Assembly (NCBI GenBank): GCA_002311315.1 | Contig: DBZZ01000068.1 | Span: 456-23,099 of the forward strand | Length of the DNA stretch: 22,644 bases | Direction of reading: 5' to 3' | DNA from: Methylococcaceae bacterium UBA1147 | GTDB lineage: Bacteria > Pseudomonadota > Gammaproteobacteria > Methylococcales > UBA1147 | Shown: positions 1-7,259 of the stretch, one piece after another | Layout: each line of letters opens with the position of its first letter | How positions within the stretch are numbered: position 1 is the stretch's first letter | Made by a program: the position numbers and the translations under genes | The notes under the pieces: model-generated | Database searches by the model: none | The model's input: only the letters and a program-made list of their open reading frames with translations | Told to the model about the DNA's origin: nothing

Positions 1-207
1 TGGTACGAAAACGGACAGAAGGAGTTAGAAGGAAACGTCAATGATGGAAAGAACGATGGACTTTTCACTGAATGGTATGAGAACGGACAGAAGAAGTGGG
101 AAAAAGACTTCAAGGATGGAAAGTTCTACGGATTTTGGACTTTCTGGGATGAAGATGGAAACGTCACCGATACCGAAAGGTACAAGAATGGTAAGTTAGT
201 CCAATAG
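1..207 (+). CDS. MORN_2 / YwqK-family repeat protein, 3' part only
   Basis: The reading frame is open from the first base to a TAG at 205-207; the start lies outside the window. The 68 visible residues contain repeats of the type WYENGQK followed by a short D/N-G-K turn (at about residues 1, 22 and 43), the hallmark of MORN_2 repeats in the family called 'YwqK-family antitoxin'. These repeats form a stack of beta hairpins. Their biochemical role is poorly known, and some members sit next to toxins as putative immunity proteins. A second gene with the same repeats begins 47 bp downstream on the same strand, so the two look like a tandem paralogue pair. The DNA is AT-richer than the core genes further right. 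No function is assigned beyond the repeat family. Confidence 0.75.
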   Translation, partial: WYENGQKELEGNVNDGKNDGLFTEWYENGQKKWEKDFKDGKFYGFWTFWDEDGNVTDTERYKNGKLVQ

Positions 208-254
208 AACCATGTTGTGTACCGACTGATGAGAAGTATTCAGGGAATTATGAA

Positions 255-560
255 ATGAAAAACGTTCTTTACATCGTTCTGTCGTTAGTCCTTTTGACTG
301 GGTGTACTGGTGAACAGGAAAAGGTAGTCACGTATCTACAAGACAGGAAAGGACTACTGTACGAGGTAAATACCGAAGTACCTTTTACTGGTGTGTACGT
401 TGAGAAGTACGACAACGGGCAGAAGAAGATAGAAGCACATTACAAGAGTGGGAAGTTAGAAGGGGATTGGAGGGAGTGGTTTGAGAACGGAGAAGAGAAG
501 AAAAGGGGATTTTATAGTGATGGTAAGTTCCGTGATAGGACTGTATGGGAGAGTTATTGA
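255..560 (+). CDS. Small lipoprotein with MORN_2 (YwqK-type) repeats
   Basis: This 101-residue protein starts with a lipoprotein signal peptide: MKN, a hydrophobic stretch, then lipobox LTGC with the acylated Cys at residue 17. It should therefore be exported and membrane-anchored. From about residue 45 it has MORN_2 repeats (KYDNGQKK, then KSGKLEGDW, then WFENGEEKK, then SDGKF). The start is supported by AGGGA (242-246) eight bases upstream; the ATG at 250 hits a stop after one codon. It follows the truncated MORN_2 gene by 47 bp and may be cotranscribed with it. Lipoproteins of this kind are often annotated as YwqK-family antitoxins. An immunity role is possible, but no toxin gene is visible in the window. 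Confidence 0.75.
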   Translation: MKNVLYIVLSLVLLTGCTGEQEKVVTYLQDRKGLLYEVNTEVPFTGVYVEKYDNGQKKIEAHYKSGKLEGDWREWFENGEEKKRGFYSDGKFRDRTVWESY

Positions 561-853
561 CTTGATTTCTGGTACACAGGGATGGTGTATTGAGTGGATA
601 AAGAACTAATGAGAACTGTTTAGGTTATGGGTGGTGGGTCCCATATTTGGATTTTTTGTCCCCCCTTCGACCCCCATCAAAAATATTCTTATATGGGTCA
701 TATTTCGTAAGGATTTTTTGTCTCTAAACCCACACTTTTATAGGGGAAAAAGTTACAGAAATCTTACAAACTCATATCAACACCAGTAAATACGGGTAGT
801 ATAGGGTAGGCAAACTATCTAGTAAGAATAGAGCATAAAGTAATTGAACAGAA
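561..853. other. AT-rich non-coding spacer with short repeats
   Basis: This 293-bp stretch between the MORN_2 lipoprotein gene and the convergent VC0807-like gene has no convincing ORF. It holds an exact 12-bp direct repeat (GGATTTTTTGTC at 649-660 and 711-722) set in two imperfectly similar segments, plus an inverted repeat CCCATAT (640-646) / ATATGGG (691-697). Homopolymer C and T runs lie between the copies. I see no clear terminator, tRNA or att-type duplication of the ssrA 3' end. Confidence 0.5.
649..722. repeat. 12-bp direct repeat pair in AT-rich spacer
   Basis: GGATTTTTTGTC occurs at 649-660 and again at 711-722. Each copy is preceded by a CATATTT-containing stretch after GGGTC, so the repeated segments run from about 636-660 and 695-722, the second with a short insertion. 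The origin is unknown. Confidence 0.6.
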
Positions 854-1567
854 TTAATGCTGTTTTAAAATTTCTTCTAATTCTAAAGAAGTGAGTTCTT
901 TTATTTTGTTAAATAAGTACCACAAGGCAAGAAATAATACCAAGGTTGATGGAAGCGCAATCACGGGATAACTCAAGACTGTCATTCTTCCAATCTCGGC
1001 ATTAAATGCTTCAGTGCCAGGCTGACTGACAACAATTAGTTTGGCTAAAACATAATTCAATACTGATGAGAGAAAGAATGAGCCGGCGACGATATAGTTG
1101 GCGGTAACCAGTACCCTCTGGAAATTCTTGGTTGCATTGTGTTCTTTCAAGGCTTGCCTAACCTTTTTCAGATTCAATAGCACATCATTAAAGATTAATG
1201 TATTGATTAGTGGGTGAGGTGTTTTAATTGAGATCAGTGTGGCTATGCCGAAGATGGCAGGAATCATTGCTTCTTTAATAGCGACATATTTCGGGTCCAG
1301 TTCAAATAAACCAATTCCACCGGTCAAGGTGACATTGATGATTCCGAGAGCAGAGAAAAAATTGATTTTTTTTGTTTGTATAAAACCATGCAAACCGTAA
1401 CTAATAGGGAAAGCCAATGCAATGATCAGAGCGTTATGGACCCCAAGATGTTGCGTACCACTTAGTTTCGTTAATATCAAGGTTGGTATAATTATATTAA
1501 ATAGTAGATTTTTTAATAAATCCTTGGAATTATTTTCTGGTAACTGGATGTTTTTCGTCTCGGTCAT
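854..1567 (-). CDS. VC0807-family integral membrane protein
   Basis: A 237-residue membrane protein with about six hydrophobic segments. The N-terminal half has FNIIIPTLIL, then ALAFPISYG, then SALGIINVTLTGGIGL; the C-terminal half has a helix pair near VAGSFFLSSVLNYVLA and SYPVIALPSTLVLFLALWYL. The pattern NLLFNIIIPTL ... NFFSALG ... GGIGL(F/L)ELDP ... GRMTxLSYPVIALPS matches, from memory, the uncharacterised VC0807 family; the biochemical role is unknown. The gene is a single unit, convergent with the MORN_2 pair and just downstream of the ssrA terminator on the same strand. Its AT-rich composition resembles the left flank rather than the genes to the right. The only in-frame ATG near the N-terminus is at 1565-1567, with a weak ribosome binding site. 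Confidence 0.65.
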   Translation of the reverse strand: MTETKNIQLPENNSKDLLKNLLFNIIIPTLILTKLSGTQHLGVHNALIIALAFPISYGLHGFIQTKKINFFSALGIINVTLTGGIGLFELDPKYVAIKEAMIPAIFGIATLISIKTPHPLINTLIFNDVLLNLKKVRQALKEHNATKNFQRVLVTANYIVAGSFFLSSVLNYVLAKLIVVSQPGTEAFNAEIGRMTVLSYPVIALPSTLVLFLALWYLFNKIKELTSLELEEILKQH

Positions 1568-1681
1568 GGCGCTTGTTTTCTTTCTATTCAGTCAGTGCGT
1601 ATCTATATTGTAGTCAAGTCTTGGCTTTCAAAGGCGTGGCAATATGAAGCGACAATCAAATAATTAGTTTTTATATATAAA

Positions 1682-1703
1682 AAAGCCGTCCGAGGACGGC
1701 TTT
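1682..1703 (-). terminator. Rho-independent terminator of ssrA
   Basis: On the minus strand the sequence AAAGCCGTC-CTCG-GACGGCTTT forms a perfect 9-bp stem with a 4-nt loop, followed by a T/A-rich run. It lies 11 bp past the CCA end of ssrA. Confidence 0.85.
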
Positions 1704-1714
1704 GGATGTTGAAG

Positions 1715-2089
1715 TGGTGGAGGCGGCGGGAATCGAACCCGCGTCCGCAGGCACTCCGCCTTTGGCTCTACATGCTTATCCCGTCATTGATTTAACTGGC
1801 GGCTACCCGACGGGCGGAGAAAACCGACAGCGATTCCGGTAAAGGTTTAACGAATCCACCCCGGACGAGCGTCATCGCGGTCTTGTGAGCTATGACCTCT
1901 GAAGTCTGCGAGCAGACACTGAACGCACAAGCACGGCTTCAGTCAGAGGACTAGCTGGATTTATGCAGCTAGTGCGTAAGTATCGTCGTTTGCGATTACT
2001 TTAAGGTTACAGAGCGGTTTTACGAGGTAATCTGCATCCTCGGCATGCACCTCGGGTTTTGCTACCCCCGTCGAAGCCAGGTCGCCCCC
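1715..2089 (-). ncRNA. ssrA: Transfer-messenger RNA (tmRNA)
   Basis: The RNA rescues stalled ribosomes by trans-translation together with SmpB. The 5' end (minus strand, GGGGGCG at 2089-2083) pairs with CGCCTCC before A-CCA at the 3' end (1715), giving the 7-bp acceptor stem of a tRNA-like domain. The T-arm GGACGCGGGTTCGATTCCCGC is intact, and the conserved 5' GGCTTCGACGGGG is present. The tag frame (1993-1961) reads GCA AAC GAC GAT ACT TAC GCA CTA GCT GCA TAA. With the charged alanine this gives the degradation tag AANDDTYALAA, ending in the LAA recognised by ClpXP. The length of 375 nt is normal for a one-piece proteobacterial tmRNA. smpB lies just upstream on the same strand, and a strong terminator follows. 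Confidence 0.97.
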
Positions 2090-2109
2090 AGGTAAAGATT
2101 CTCGCTACC

Positions 2110-2137
2110 AGTATAACGGGTCTGGATTCTACGGCAA
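2110..2137 (-). promoter_or_regulatory. Putative sigma-70 promoter of ssrA
   Basis: On the minus strand TTGCCG (2137-2132) is followed after 16 bp by TATACT (2115-2110). This would start transcription roughly a dozen bases before the mature tmRNA 5' end, leaving a short leader for RNase P to remove. The call rests on motif matching only. Confidence 0.5.
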
Positions 2138-2171
2138 ACGATCAAAACACAAAATCGGCTGTAGCCAGTGC

Positions 2172-2651
2172 CTATCCGTGCTTAAACAGTCGCTGTTTTT
2201 CGCGCTGCCAGTCGCGATCTTTTTCCGTGGCACGCTTGTCGTGCAGTTTCTTGCCCCTTGCTAAGCCAATCTCGAGTTTGGCCAGGCCCTTTTTCCAGTA
2301 GAGCGCTAGCGGCACAAGCGTGTAGCCACGGCGTTCGACAAATCCAATGAGCTTGTTCAGTTCCTGACGATGCAGCAGCAGTTTTCGCGTTCGGATAGAG
2401 TCTGGATCAACGTGAGTAGAGGCCGAGTTTAGCGGGGATACGTGCATGCCGAAGATCCAGGCTTCTCCGTTTTTGACCAGCACGTAACTCTCGTTCAACT
2501 GCACCCTGCCGTCGCGCATGCTTTTGACTTCCCATCCATGGAGACACAATCCGGCCTCGTAGCGGTCTTCGATGAAATATTCGTGCCGTGCCCGCTTGTT
2601 CAGGGCAATGGTCTGACCGTGATTCTTCGATTTGGATTTTTTCTTGGCCAT
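2172..2651 (-). CDS. smpB: SsrA-binding protein SmpB
   Basis: SmpB binds the tRNA-like domain of tmRNA and delivers it with EF-Tu to ribosomes stalled without a stop codon. The 159-residue product has the usual OB-fold core: ARHEYFIEDRYEAGLCLHGWEVKS near the N-terminus, RKLLLHRQEL in the middle, and the basic tail with LARGKKLHDKR and RDWQREKQR that reaches into the mRNA channel. Length is typical. The start at 2651 gives the lysine-rich MAKKKSKSK N-terminus. It lies 82 bp upstream of ssrA on the same strand, with ssrA having its own promoter in the gap. It is divergent from the SNF symporter gene. Confidence 0.97.
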   Translation of the reverse strand: MAKKKSKSKNHGQTIALNKRARHEYFIEDRYEAGLCLHGWEVKSMRDGRVQLNESYVLVKNGEAWIFGMHVSPLNSASTHVDPDSIRTRKLLLHRQELNKLIGFVERRGYTLVPLALYWKKGLAKLEIGLARGKKLHDKRATEKDRDWQREKQRLFKHG

Positions 2652-2681
2652 CGGTATTGGATTTGCGCGCGGGGTCTGGAC

Positions 2682-2711
2682 CTGACTTGCCCCTCAAACT
2701 CTGGTATTTTA
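2682..2711. promoter_or_regulatory. Putative overlapping divergent promoters, smpB and SNF symporter
   Basis: In the 122-bp divergent gap, the plus strand has CTGACT (2682-2687), a 17-bp spacer and TATTTT (2705-2710) with an upstream TG (extended -10). The same AT box read on the minus strand gives TAAAAT (2711-2706), a possible smpB -10 with no good -35. This is motif reading only. Confidence 0.3.
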
Positions 2712-2773
2712 CTGCAATTCATTCTCGGCTACAGGTTTCGGTCCAGTTGGCTGAATTATCTTTGGGGGATACG

Positions 2774-4129
2774 ATGGCACATCACTTTTCTGATCGTGTG
2801 CAATTCAAGTCACGGCTGACTTTTATCCTGGCGGCGACCGGTTCGGCAGTGGGGCTGGGCAATATCTGGAAATTCCCTTACATGACCGGGGAAAATGGCG
2901 GCGGGGCCTTTGTCTTCGTCTACCTGGTTTGCGTGATCATGATGGGTATTCCCATCATGATGGCCGAAACCATGCTTGGAAAGCGGGGCCAAAAGAACCC
3001 TATTTCGACAATGGCGACGCTGGCCAATCAAGCCCGAGCTAACCCAGCCTGGAAATATCTAGGCTGGATGGGCGTACTGGCCGGGGTCATCATCCTTTCC
3101 TATTACAGCGTTATCGCCGGCAAAACGATTCACTATATTGGTCGAATACTGACCGGACTGCTCTGGGATCTGGACCTGGCGGGAGCAGAAGCCGCAATCG
3201 ACGGCCTGAATGGCAGCATTTTCCTACTGACCCTCTGGCATACGCTGTTTATTGGGCTGACCATGTATATTGTGATGCAGGGCGTCAATGAGGGTATTGA
3301 AAAGGCGGTCGAGTTCCTGATGCCGGGTCTGTTTCTGGTCCTGATGGTGCTGGTTCTGTATGCTGCCATGAGCGACGGCTTTCAGCAGGGCATTGATTTC
3401 ATGTTCACTGTCGATTTCGGTTCGCTTTCGGCTGATTCGGTCCTCATGGCATTGGGACAGGCTTTTTTCACCTTGAGCTTGGGGATGGGTGCCATCATGA
3501 TTTATGGATCGTACCTGCCGCCGGGCGTGTCGATCGCGAAAACATCGGCCATCGTAGCTCTGTGCGATACCTTGGTTGCTATCCTGGCCGGAATCGCGAT
3601 CTTTCCGATCGTGTTCGCCAACGGCCTCGAACCTGCAGCCGGCCCCGACCTGATTTTCAAGACCCTGCCGCTGGCTTTTTCAGGCATGTTTGCCGGGACA
3701 CTGTTTGGCCTGATGTTCTTTGTCTTGCTGGTTTTTGCGGCGCTTTCGTCCTCGATTTCTCTGATCGAGCCGGCCATTTCCTACGTGGTGGAAAAATGGG
3801 GACTGACCCGCAAGACAGCCTGTATTGGCGCCGGTATAATCACCTGGACGTTGGGCATGGGCACCGTTTTCTCGACCAACATATGGATCGATAAGAAGTT
3901 CTTCGGCACCACTTTCTTCGGTTTTCTGGACTACCTGAGTGCCAATATCATGCTACCGGTGGGTGGAATCCTGATCGCCGTGTTCGCTGGCTGGATCATG
4001 CGTCAGAGTGATACGGCGGAAAGCCTCCAAATCAGCGAGGATGGATACCTTTATCGATCGTGGAAATTTCTGGTCTGCTATGTTGCGCCAATTGCCGTTA
4101 GCCTAGTCTTGCTGGGCGGGCTATTTTAG
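2774..4129 (+). CDS. Sodium-dependent transporter, SNF/NSS family
   Basis: A 451-residue member of the neurotransmitter:sodium symporter (LeuT-like) family in the inner membrane; it probably takes up an amino acid or related solute with Na+. The signature TM1 stretch GSAVGLGNIWKFPYMTGENGGG (about residues 22-43) carries the unwound substrate/Na+ site, and TM6 has the ALGQAFFTLSLGMGAI motif. About 11-12 hydrophobic helices follow, matching bacterial NSS proteins. The frame stays open 62 codons upstream, but ATG 2774 is preferred: it follows GGGGGA with proper spacing, gives the family-typical MAHHFSDRVQFKSR start, and the upstream extension overlaps smpB with non-membrane sequence. Substrate cannot be read from the sequence. 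Confidence 0.92.
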   Translation: MAHHFSDRVQFKSRLTFILAATGSAVGLGNIWKFPYMTGENGGGAFVFVYLVCVIMMGIPIMMAETMLGKRGQKNPISTMATLANQARANPAWKYLGWMGVLAGVIILSYYSVIAGKTIHYIGRILTGLLWDLDLAGAEAAIDGLNGSIFLLTLWHTLFIGLTMYIVMQGVNEGIEKAVEFLMPGLFLVLMVLVLYAAMSDGFQQGIDFMFTVDFGSLSADSVLMALGQAFFTLSLGMGAIMIYGSYLPPGVSIAKTSAIVALCDTLVAILAGIAIFPIVFANGLEPAAGPDLIFKTLPLAFSGMFAGTLFGLMFFVLLVFAALSSSISLIEPAISYVVEKWGLTRKTACIGAGIITWTLGMGTVFSTNIWIDKKFFGTTFFGFLDYLSANIMLPVGGILIAVFAGWIMRQSDTAESLQISEDGYLYRSWKFLVCYVAPIAVSLVLLGGLF

Positions 4130-4222
4130 AGTGATCTTGGGAATTTCCTGGCTGGCCCGGAAGCTGGCTCCAAACGGCAATGGTTGCCGGCGTTCTGCGG
4201 ATGACCTGCGGCGGAACAAGCC

Positions 4223-4660
4223 ATGACTCGAATTCAGCGCAGTGCCCTACTGCGGCTTCCCGCGCCGGTGATGTTCGACCTGGTGGACGACATCGAGTCT
4301 TACCCGCAATTCCTGCCGTGGTGCGAAGCCAGCGAGATACTGGTTCGCCAGCAAGGGCTAGTGGAAGCGCGCCTGGACATTGCACATGGCGGTATCCGCA
4401 AATCCTTTACCACCTGCAATACCTGCGAGGGGAAGGAATCGATGAAGATGAAGTTGGTTGACGGACCGTTCAACCGGTTGGAAGGTGTCTGGACCTTCCA
4501 ACCCCTGCGCGAGGACGCCAGCAAGATTTCACTGGACCTGGAATTTGAAATTACCGGCAAGCTGGCCGGCGTGGCCTTTGGCCCGCTGTTCGGCCAGATC
4601 TGCAACAGCCTGATCGGTGCTTTCAGTAAGCGCGCCCGGGATCTCTACCTGGCGGAATGA
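4223..4660 (+). CDS. ratA: RatA / Coq10-like START-domain protein
   Basis: A 145-residue protein of the polyketide cyclase/START superfamily (Coq10/RatA subfamily). In E. coli the homologue was described as a ribosome-associating toxin that blocks 70S formation, while mitochondrial Coq10 relatives bind ubiquinone; the true role here is open. Diagnostic stretches are RSALLRLPAPVMFDLVDDIESYPQFLPWC at the N-terminus, LDIAHGGIRKSFTT in the middle, and GVAFGPLFGQICNSLIGAFSKRA forming the C-terminal helix. Length is normal. The stop overlaps the first ATG of rnfH (ATGA), so the two are translationally coupled, in the order conserved with smpB and bamE across gammaproteobacteria. Confidence 0.92.
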   Translation: MTRIQRSALLRLPAPVMFDLVDDIESYPQFLPWCEASEILVRQQGLVEARLDIAHGGIRKSFTTCNTCEGKESMKMKLVDGPFNRLEGVWTFQPLREDASKISLDLEFEITGKLAGVAFGPLFGQICNSLIGAFSKRARDLYLAE

Positions 4661-4965
4661 CCAAGGGAACCATGCAAGTGGAGGTGGTCTACGCACTTCC
4701 AAAGCGTCAGCTTGTTTTGCGGATTGATCTTCAGCCGGGGTCTACGGTTCGGACGGCGATTGAGGCCTCGGGGATCCTTGAACGATTTCCCGAAATCGAC
4801 CTGTCAATGAATGTCGTGGGTGTATTCGGAATGGTTTGCGAGCCGGGTCGAGTGCTGGATCCCGATGACCGGGTCGAGATTTATCGGCCCCTGGTAAACG
4901 ATCCCAAGGAGATGCGCAGGGAACGAGCCGAAACAGCCCGAAAAAGGAGGAACAGCGTCCGGTAG
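4657..4965 (+). CDS. rnfH: RnfH family Ubiquitin-like fold protein (UPF0125)
   Basis: A 102-residue protein of the RnfH/UPF0125 family, predicted to take a ubiquitin/MoaD-like beta-grasp fold. Conserved elements are VEVVYALPKRQ at the start, GSTVRTAIEASGI after it, VGVFGMVCEPGRVLDPDDRVEIYRPL in the centre and a basic tail NDPKEMRRERAETARKRR. The cellular role is unclear. The name comes from an rnf operon association, and no rnf genes are present here. ATG 4657 overlaps the ratA stop; ATG 4672, preceded by AAGGGA, is an equally good start and gives the usual MxVEVVYALP N-terminus. It converges on bamE with 12 bp between the two stops. Confidence 0.9.
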   Translation: MTKGTMQVEVVYALPKRQLVLRIDLQPGSTVRTAIEASGILERFPEIDLSMNVVGVFGMVCEPGRVLDPDDRVEIYRPLVNDPKEMRRERAETARKRRNSVR

Positions 4966-4977
4966 TAAATGAGGGTT

Positions 4978-5400
4978 TCATGGTTCGTCGACGTTCAGGG
5001 CTTCCCTCACGATATCCCACAGTGTGTCGTTCTTCACGCGTTTTGGAACGACTACGCTGATGTTCCTCACGGTTTCTTTGATCGGCTCGCTCGAGGGCCT
5101 GAAATCTCCCTGCAATCCCATTAGCAGTTGGTCTTGGAAAATCAGCGAGATCCTCTTTTGCTGGCGAATTCCTCCACCGGGTTGGAAGGAGTAGACATAA
5201 TCCCACCGGTTTTGGTGGAACACATCCACGACCAGAGGCGAACCCATGACGTAGCGAACCTGCCGTTTGTTCATGTTGGGTCGCAGCTGATCGATCATTT
5301 CCTGGGTGACGATGTTTCCCTGTTCCACGTCGACACGGTATACGCACCCGGCAAGATTCATACTTGCAATAAACGCGACAAAAGTGAGATGCTTTAGCAT
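4978..5400 (-). CDS. bamE: Outer membrane protein assembly factor BamE (SmpA/OmlA)
   Basis: BamE is a small lipoprotein of the BAM complex that helps insert beta-barrel proteins into the outer membrane. The 140-residue form starting at ATG 5400 begins MLKHLTFVAF and has lipobox LAGC with Cys at residue 19. It continues with the SmpA/OmlA domain: VDVEQGNIVTQEMIDQLRPNM, KRQVRYVMGSPLVVD and RWDYVYSFQPGG. The frame is open to 5451, but that start would put 17 extra residues before the signal peptide, so 5400 is chosen. The gene is divergent from fur with 86 bp between, the arrangement common in gammaproteobacteria. The tail after residue 100 (PSSEPIKETVRNISVVVP) is acidic/basic and variable in the family. 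Confidence 0.93.
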   Translation of the reverse strand: MLKHLTFVAFIASMNLAGCVYRVDVEQGNIVTQEMIDQLRPNMNKRQVRYVMGSPLVVDVFHQNRWDYVYSFQPGGGIRQQKRISLIFQDQLLMGLQGDFRPSSEPIKETVRNISVVVPKRVKNDTLWDIVREALNVDEP

Positions 5401-5486
5401 TGATCGGGAAACGGTGTCCGTGGGTATGAGAAATACGAAATAATAACGCATCCGGTTCGTCAGAGTACATTCTCAGAGACAGAGTT

Positions 5487-5906
5487 ATGGAAAGTCAAGA
5501 TATTAGAAATGCAGGATTGAAGGTAACCCTGCCCCGCGTAAAGATACTGGAAATTTTGGAAAACAACGTGTCTTCCGAGAAGCACATGACGGCGGAAAAG
5601 GTCTACAAGACCCTGCTTGAAGAAGGTGAGGAAATCGGGCTGGCAACCGTGTACCGGGTCCTGACCCAGTTCGAAGCCGCAGGCCTGGTCAAGCGGCATC
5701 ATTTCGAGGGCGGGAACTCTGTCTTTGAATTCAACCGCGGAGTCCATCACGATCACATGGTTTGCGTGAAGTGCGGCAGGGTGGACGAATTCCGTGATGA
5801 AGTGGTGGAAAACCAGCAGATCGAAATCAGCAAGCGGCTGGGATATGAGCTGACCGACCACAGTTTCTACCTATACGGTCTTTGTCCCAATTGCCGCAAG
5901 TCCTGA
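5487..5906 (+). CDS. fur: Ferric uptake regulator Fur
   Basis: Fe(II)-dependent repressor of iron uptake and storage genes. The 139-residue protein has an N-terminal winged helix (residues 1-80) with the recognition-helix segment EIGLATVYRVLTQFEAAGLV. The C-terminal metal-binding and dimer domain carries HHDH at 87-90, C93/C96 in CVKCG, and a second Cys pair C133/C136 in GLCPNC. Length and motifs are those of gammaproteobacterial Fur rather than Zur or PerR. It is divergent from bamE and followed 105 bp later by lolC. I looked for a Fur box in the promoter and found no convincing one, so autoregulation is not shown by the sequence. Confidence 0.97.
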   Translation: MESQDIRNAGLKVTLPRVKILEILENNVSSEKHMTAEKVYKTLLEEGEEIGLATVYRVLTQFEAAGLVKRHHFEGGNSVFEFNRGVHHDHMVCVKCGRVDEFRDEVVENQQIEISKRLGYELTDHSFYLYGLCPNCRKS

Positions 5907-5994
5907 TCGGACGCTTGTATCGCCGGGCAGAAAACCATCTTGGAGATTCCTGATTCGGTGGCGCTTCGCCGATTCGCTCCCATCGCGACTTTTA

Positions 5995-6003
5995 TGGTTT
6001 AAT
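5995..6003 (+). promoter_or_regulatory. Possible extended -10 promoter of lolC
   Basis: TGGTTTAAT (5995-6003) fits TGn plus a TATAAT-like hexamer (TTTAAT). The start would fall about two bases before the lolC ATG at 6012, giving a nearly leaderless mRNA. There is no Shine-Dalgarno sequence before lolC (CGCCGCCC precedes ATG), which agrees with this but does not prove it. Confidence 0.35.
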
Positions 6004-6011
6004 CGCCGCCC

Positions 6012-7259
6012 ATGTTCAGGCCACTCGTCTTGTTTATCGGTATTCGCTACACGCGAGCCAGGCGCCGGACCCGTTTCATTTCCTTTATTACATTGACATC
6101 GGTTCTGGGTATTGCGCTCGGAGTCACCGCGCTGATAACGGTGTTGTCGGTGATGAACGGTTTCGAGACCGAGTTGCGCGAACGGATTCTGGGTATGACG
6201 TCTCACGCTAGCATTTCTGGTTGGAACGGGCGATTGGACGATTGGCGCTCCTTCGACAAGTTGCTGGAGAAAGAAAAACGCGTGACGGGGTGGGCGCCCT
6301 ACATCGAGGGACAGGTCATGCTCAGTGCCGGCCGGCGAGTCAGCGGTTCTCTACTCAAGGGGGTACTGCCGGATTTCGAGTCCCGGGTCTCGGAAGTGAC
6401 CGAGAAACTGGTCGTGGGCGATTTTCTCAGACTTGTCTCGGGCGATTACGGGATTATTCTGGGTGCCGAACTGGCGAGCCATCTCGGTGTGTCCATGGGT
6501 GACAAGGTGACCGTCATTACACCGCAAATTACTTCGACACCGGCCGGCATTTTACCCCGCCTGCGCCGTTTCACAGTGGTTGGAGTTTTCAAGATCGGCA
6601 TGTACGAATACGACCGCAACCTGGCTCTGGTTCATCTGGGCGATGCCGCCCGGCTTTACCGGCTGGGGGATTCGGTTTCGGGGCTTCGTCTGAAATTAAC
6701 CGACCTGTTCGAGGCGCCACAGCTGACCGCTGACTTGTCTCAGGCGCTGTACGGCAACGCCCGCGTCACTGACTGGACACAGGTGCACAGTAATTTCTTT
6801 CGTGCGATCAGGACCGAGAAAAGGGTCATGTTCGTTATCCTTTTGCTGATCGTCGCGGTGGCGGCTTTCAATATTGTGTCGACCCTTGTCATGGTGGTGA
6901 CGGACAAGAAGGGGGATATCGCGATCCTCATGACCCAGGGCATGACACCAGGCTCGGTGATGGGGATCTTCATGATCTTGGGTACCATAATCGGGGTGGT
7001 GGGGACGGTCCTTGGTACGGTCGGGGGGGTGTTGTTGGCGCTGAACGTAGAAACGATCGTTCCGGCTATCGAACGAGTGTTCGGGGCGCATTTCCTTCCC
7101 GCGGATGTATATTACATCAGCGAGCTTCCGTCGAAATTAGTCTGGACCGACGTTTACCAGATCACATCGATCGCCTTCTTGCTCGCTCTTCTGGCCACTG
7201 TCTACCCGGCGATTCAGGCTGCAAGGGTAAAGCCTGCAGAAGAATTGCGCCATGAATAG
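6012..7259 (+). CDS. lolC: Lipoprotein-releasing ABC permease, LolC/LolE family
   Basis: Inner-membrane permease that, with the ATPase LolD, extracts lipoproteins from the inner membrane and passes them to LolA. The 415-residue protein has the family layout: N-terminal amphipathic RYTRARRRTRFISFITLTSVLGIALGV with TM1, a large periplasmic domain (about 50-270), then three C-terminal helices (VMFVILLLIVAVAAFNIVSTLVMVVTDKKGDIAIL, IFMILGTIIGVVGTVLGTVGGVLL, and ITSIAFLLALLATVYPAIQAA). Length is typical. The stop overlaps lolD by 8 bp. No second permease follows lolD, so this protein may act as the homodimeric LolF type known from species with a single LolC/E. From sequence alone I cannot tell LolC from LolF. 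Confidence 0.93.
   Translation: MFRPLVLFIGIRYTRARRRTRFISFITLTSVLGIALGVTALITVLSVMNGFETELRERILGMTSHASISGWNGRLDDWRSFDKLLEKEKRVTGWAPYIEGQVMLSAGRRVSGSLLKGVLPDFESRVSEVTEKLVVGDFLRLVSGDYGIILGAELASHLGVSMGDKVTVITPQITSTPAGILPRLRRFTVVGVFKIGMYEYDRNLALVHLGDAARLYRLGDSVSGLRLKLTDLFEAPQLTADLSQALYGNARVTDWTQVHSNFFRAIRTEKRVMFVILLLIVAVAAFNIVSTLVMVVTDKKGDIAILMTQGMTPGSVMGIFMILGTIIGVVGTVLGTVGGVLLALNVETIVPAIERVFGAHFLPADVYYISELPSKLVWTDVYQITSIAFLLALLATVYPAIQAARVKPAEELRHE

Noticed and set aside
2059..2301. Open frame across the ssrA promoter and end of smpB
   Set aside because: It overlaps the tmRNA 5' end and smpB on the opposite strand.
5401..5486. Possible Fur box in the bamE-fur gap
   Set aside because: The AT-rich stretch GAAATACGAAATAATAACG matches the 19-bp Fur consensus too poorly to call.
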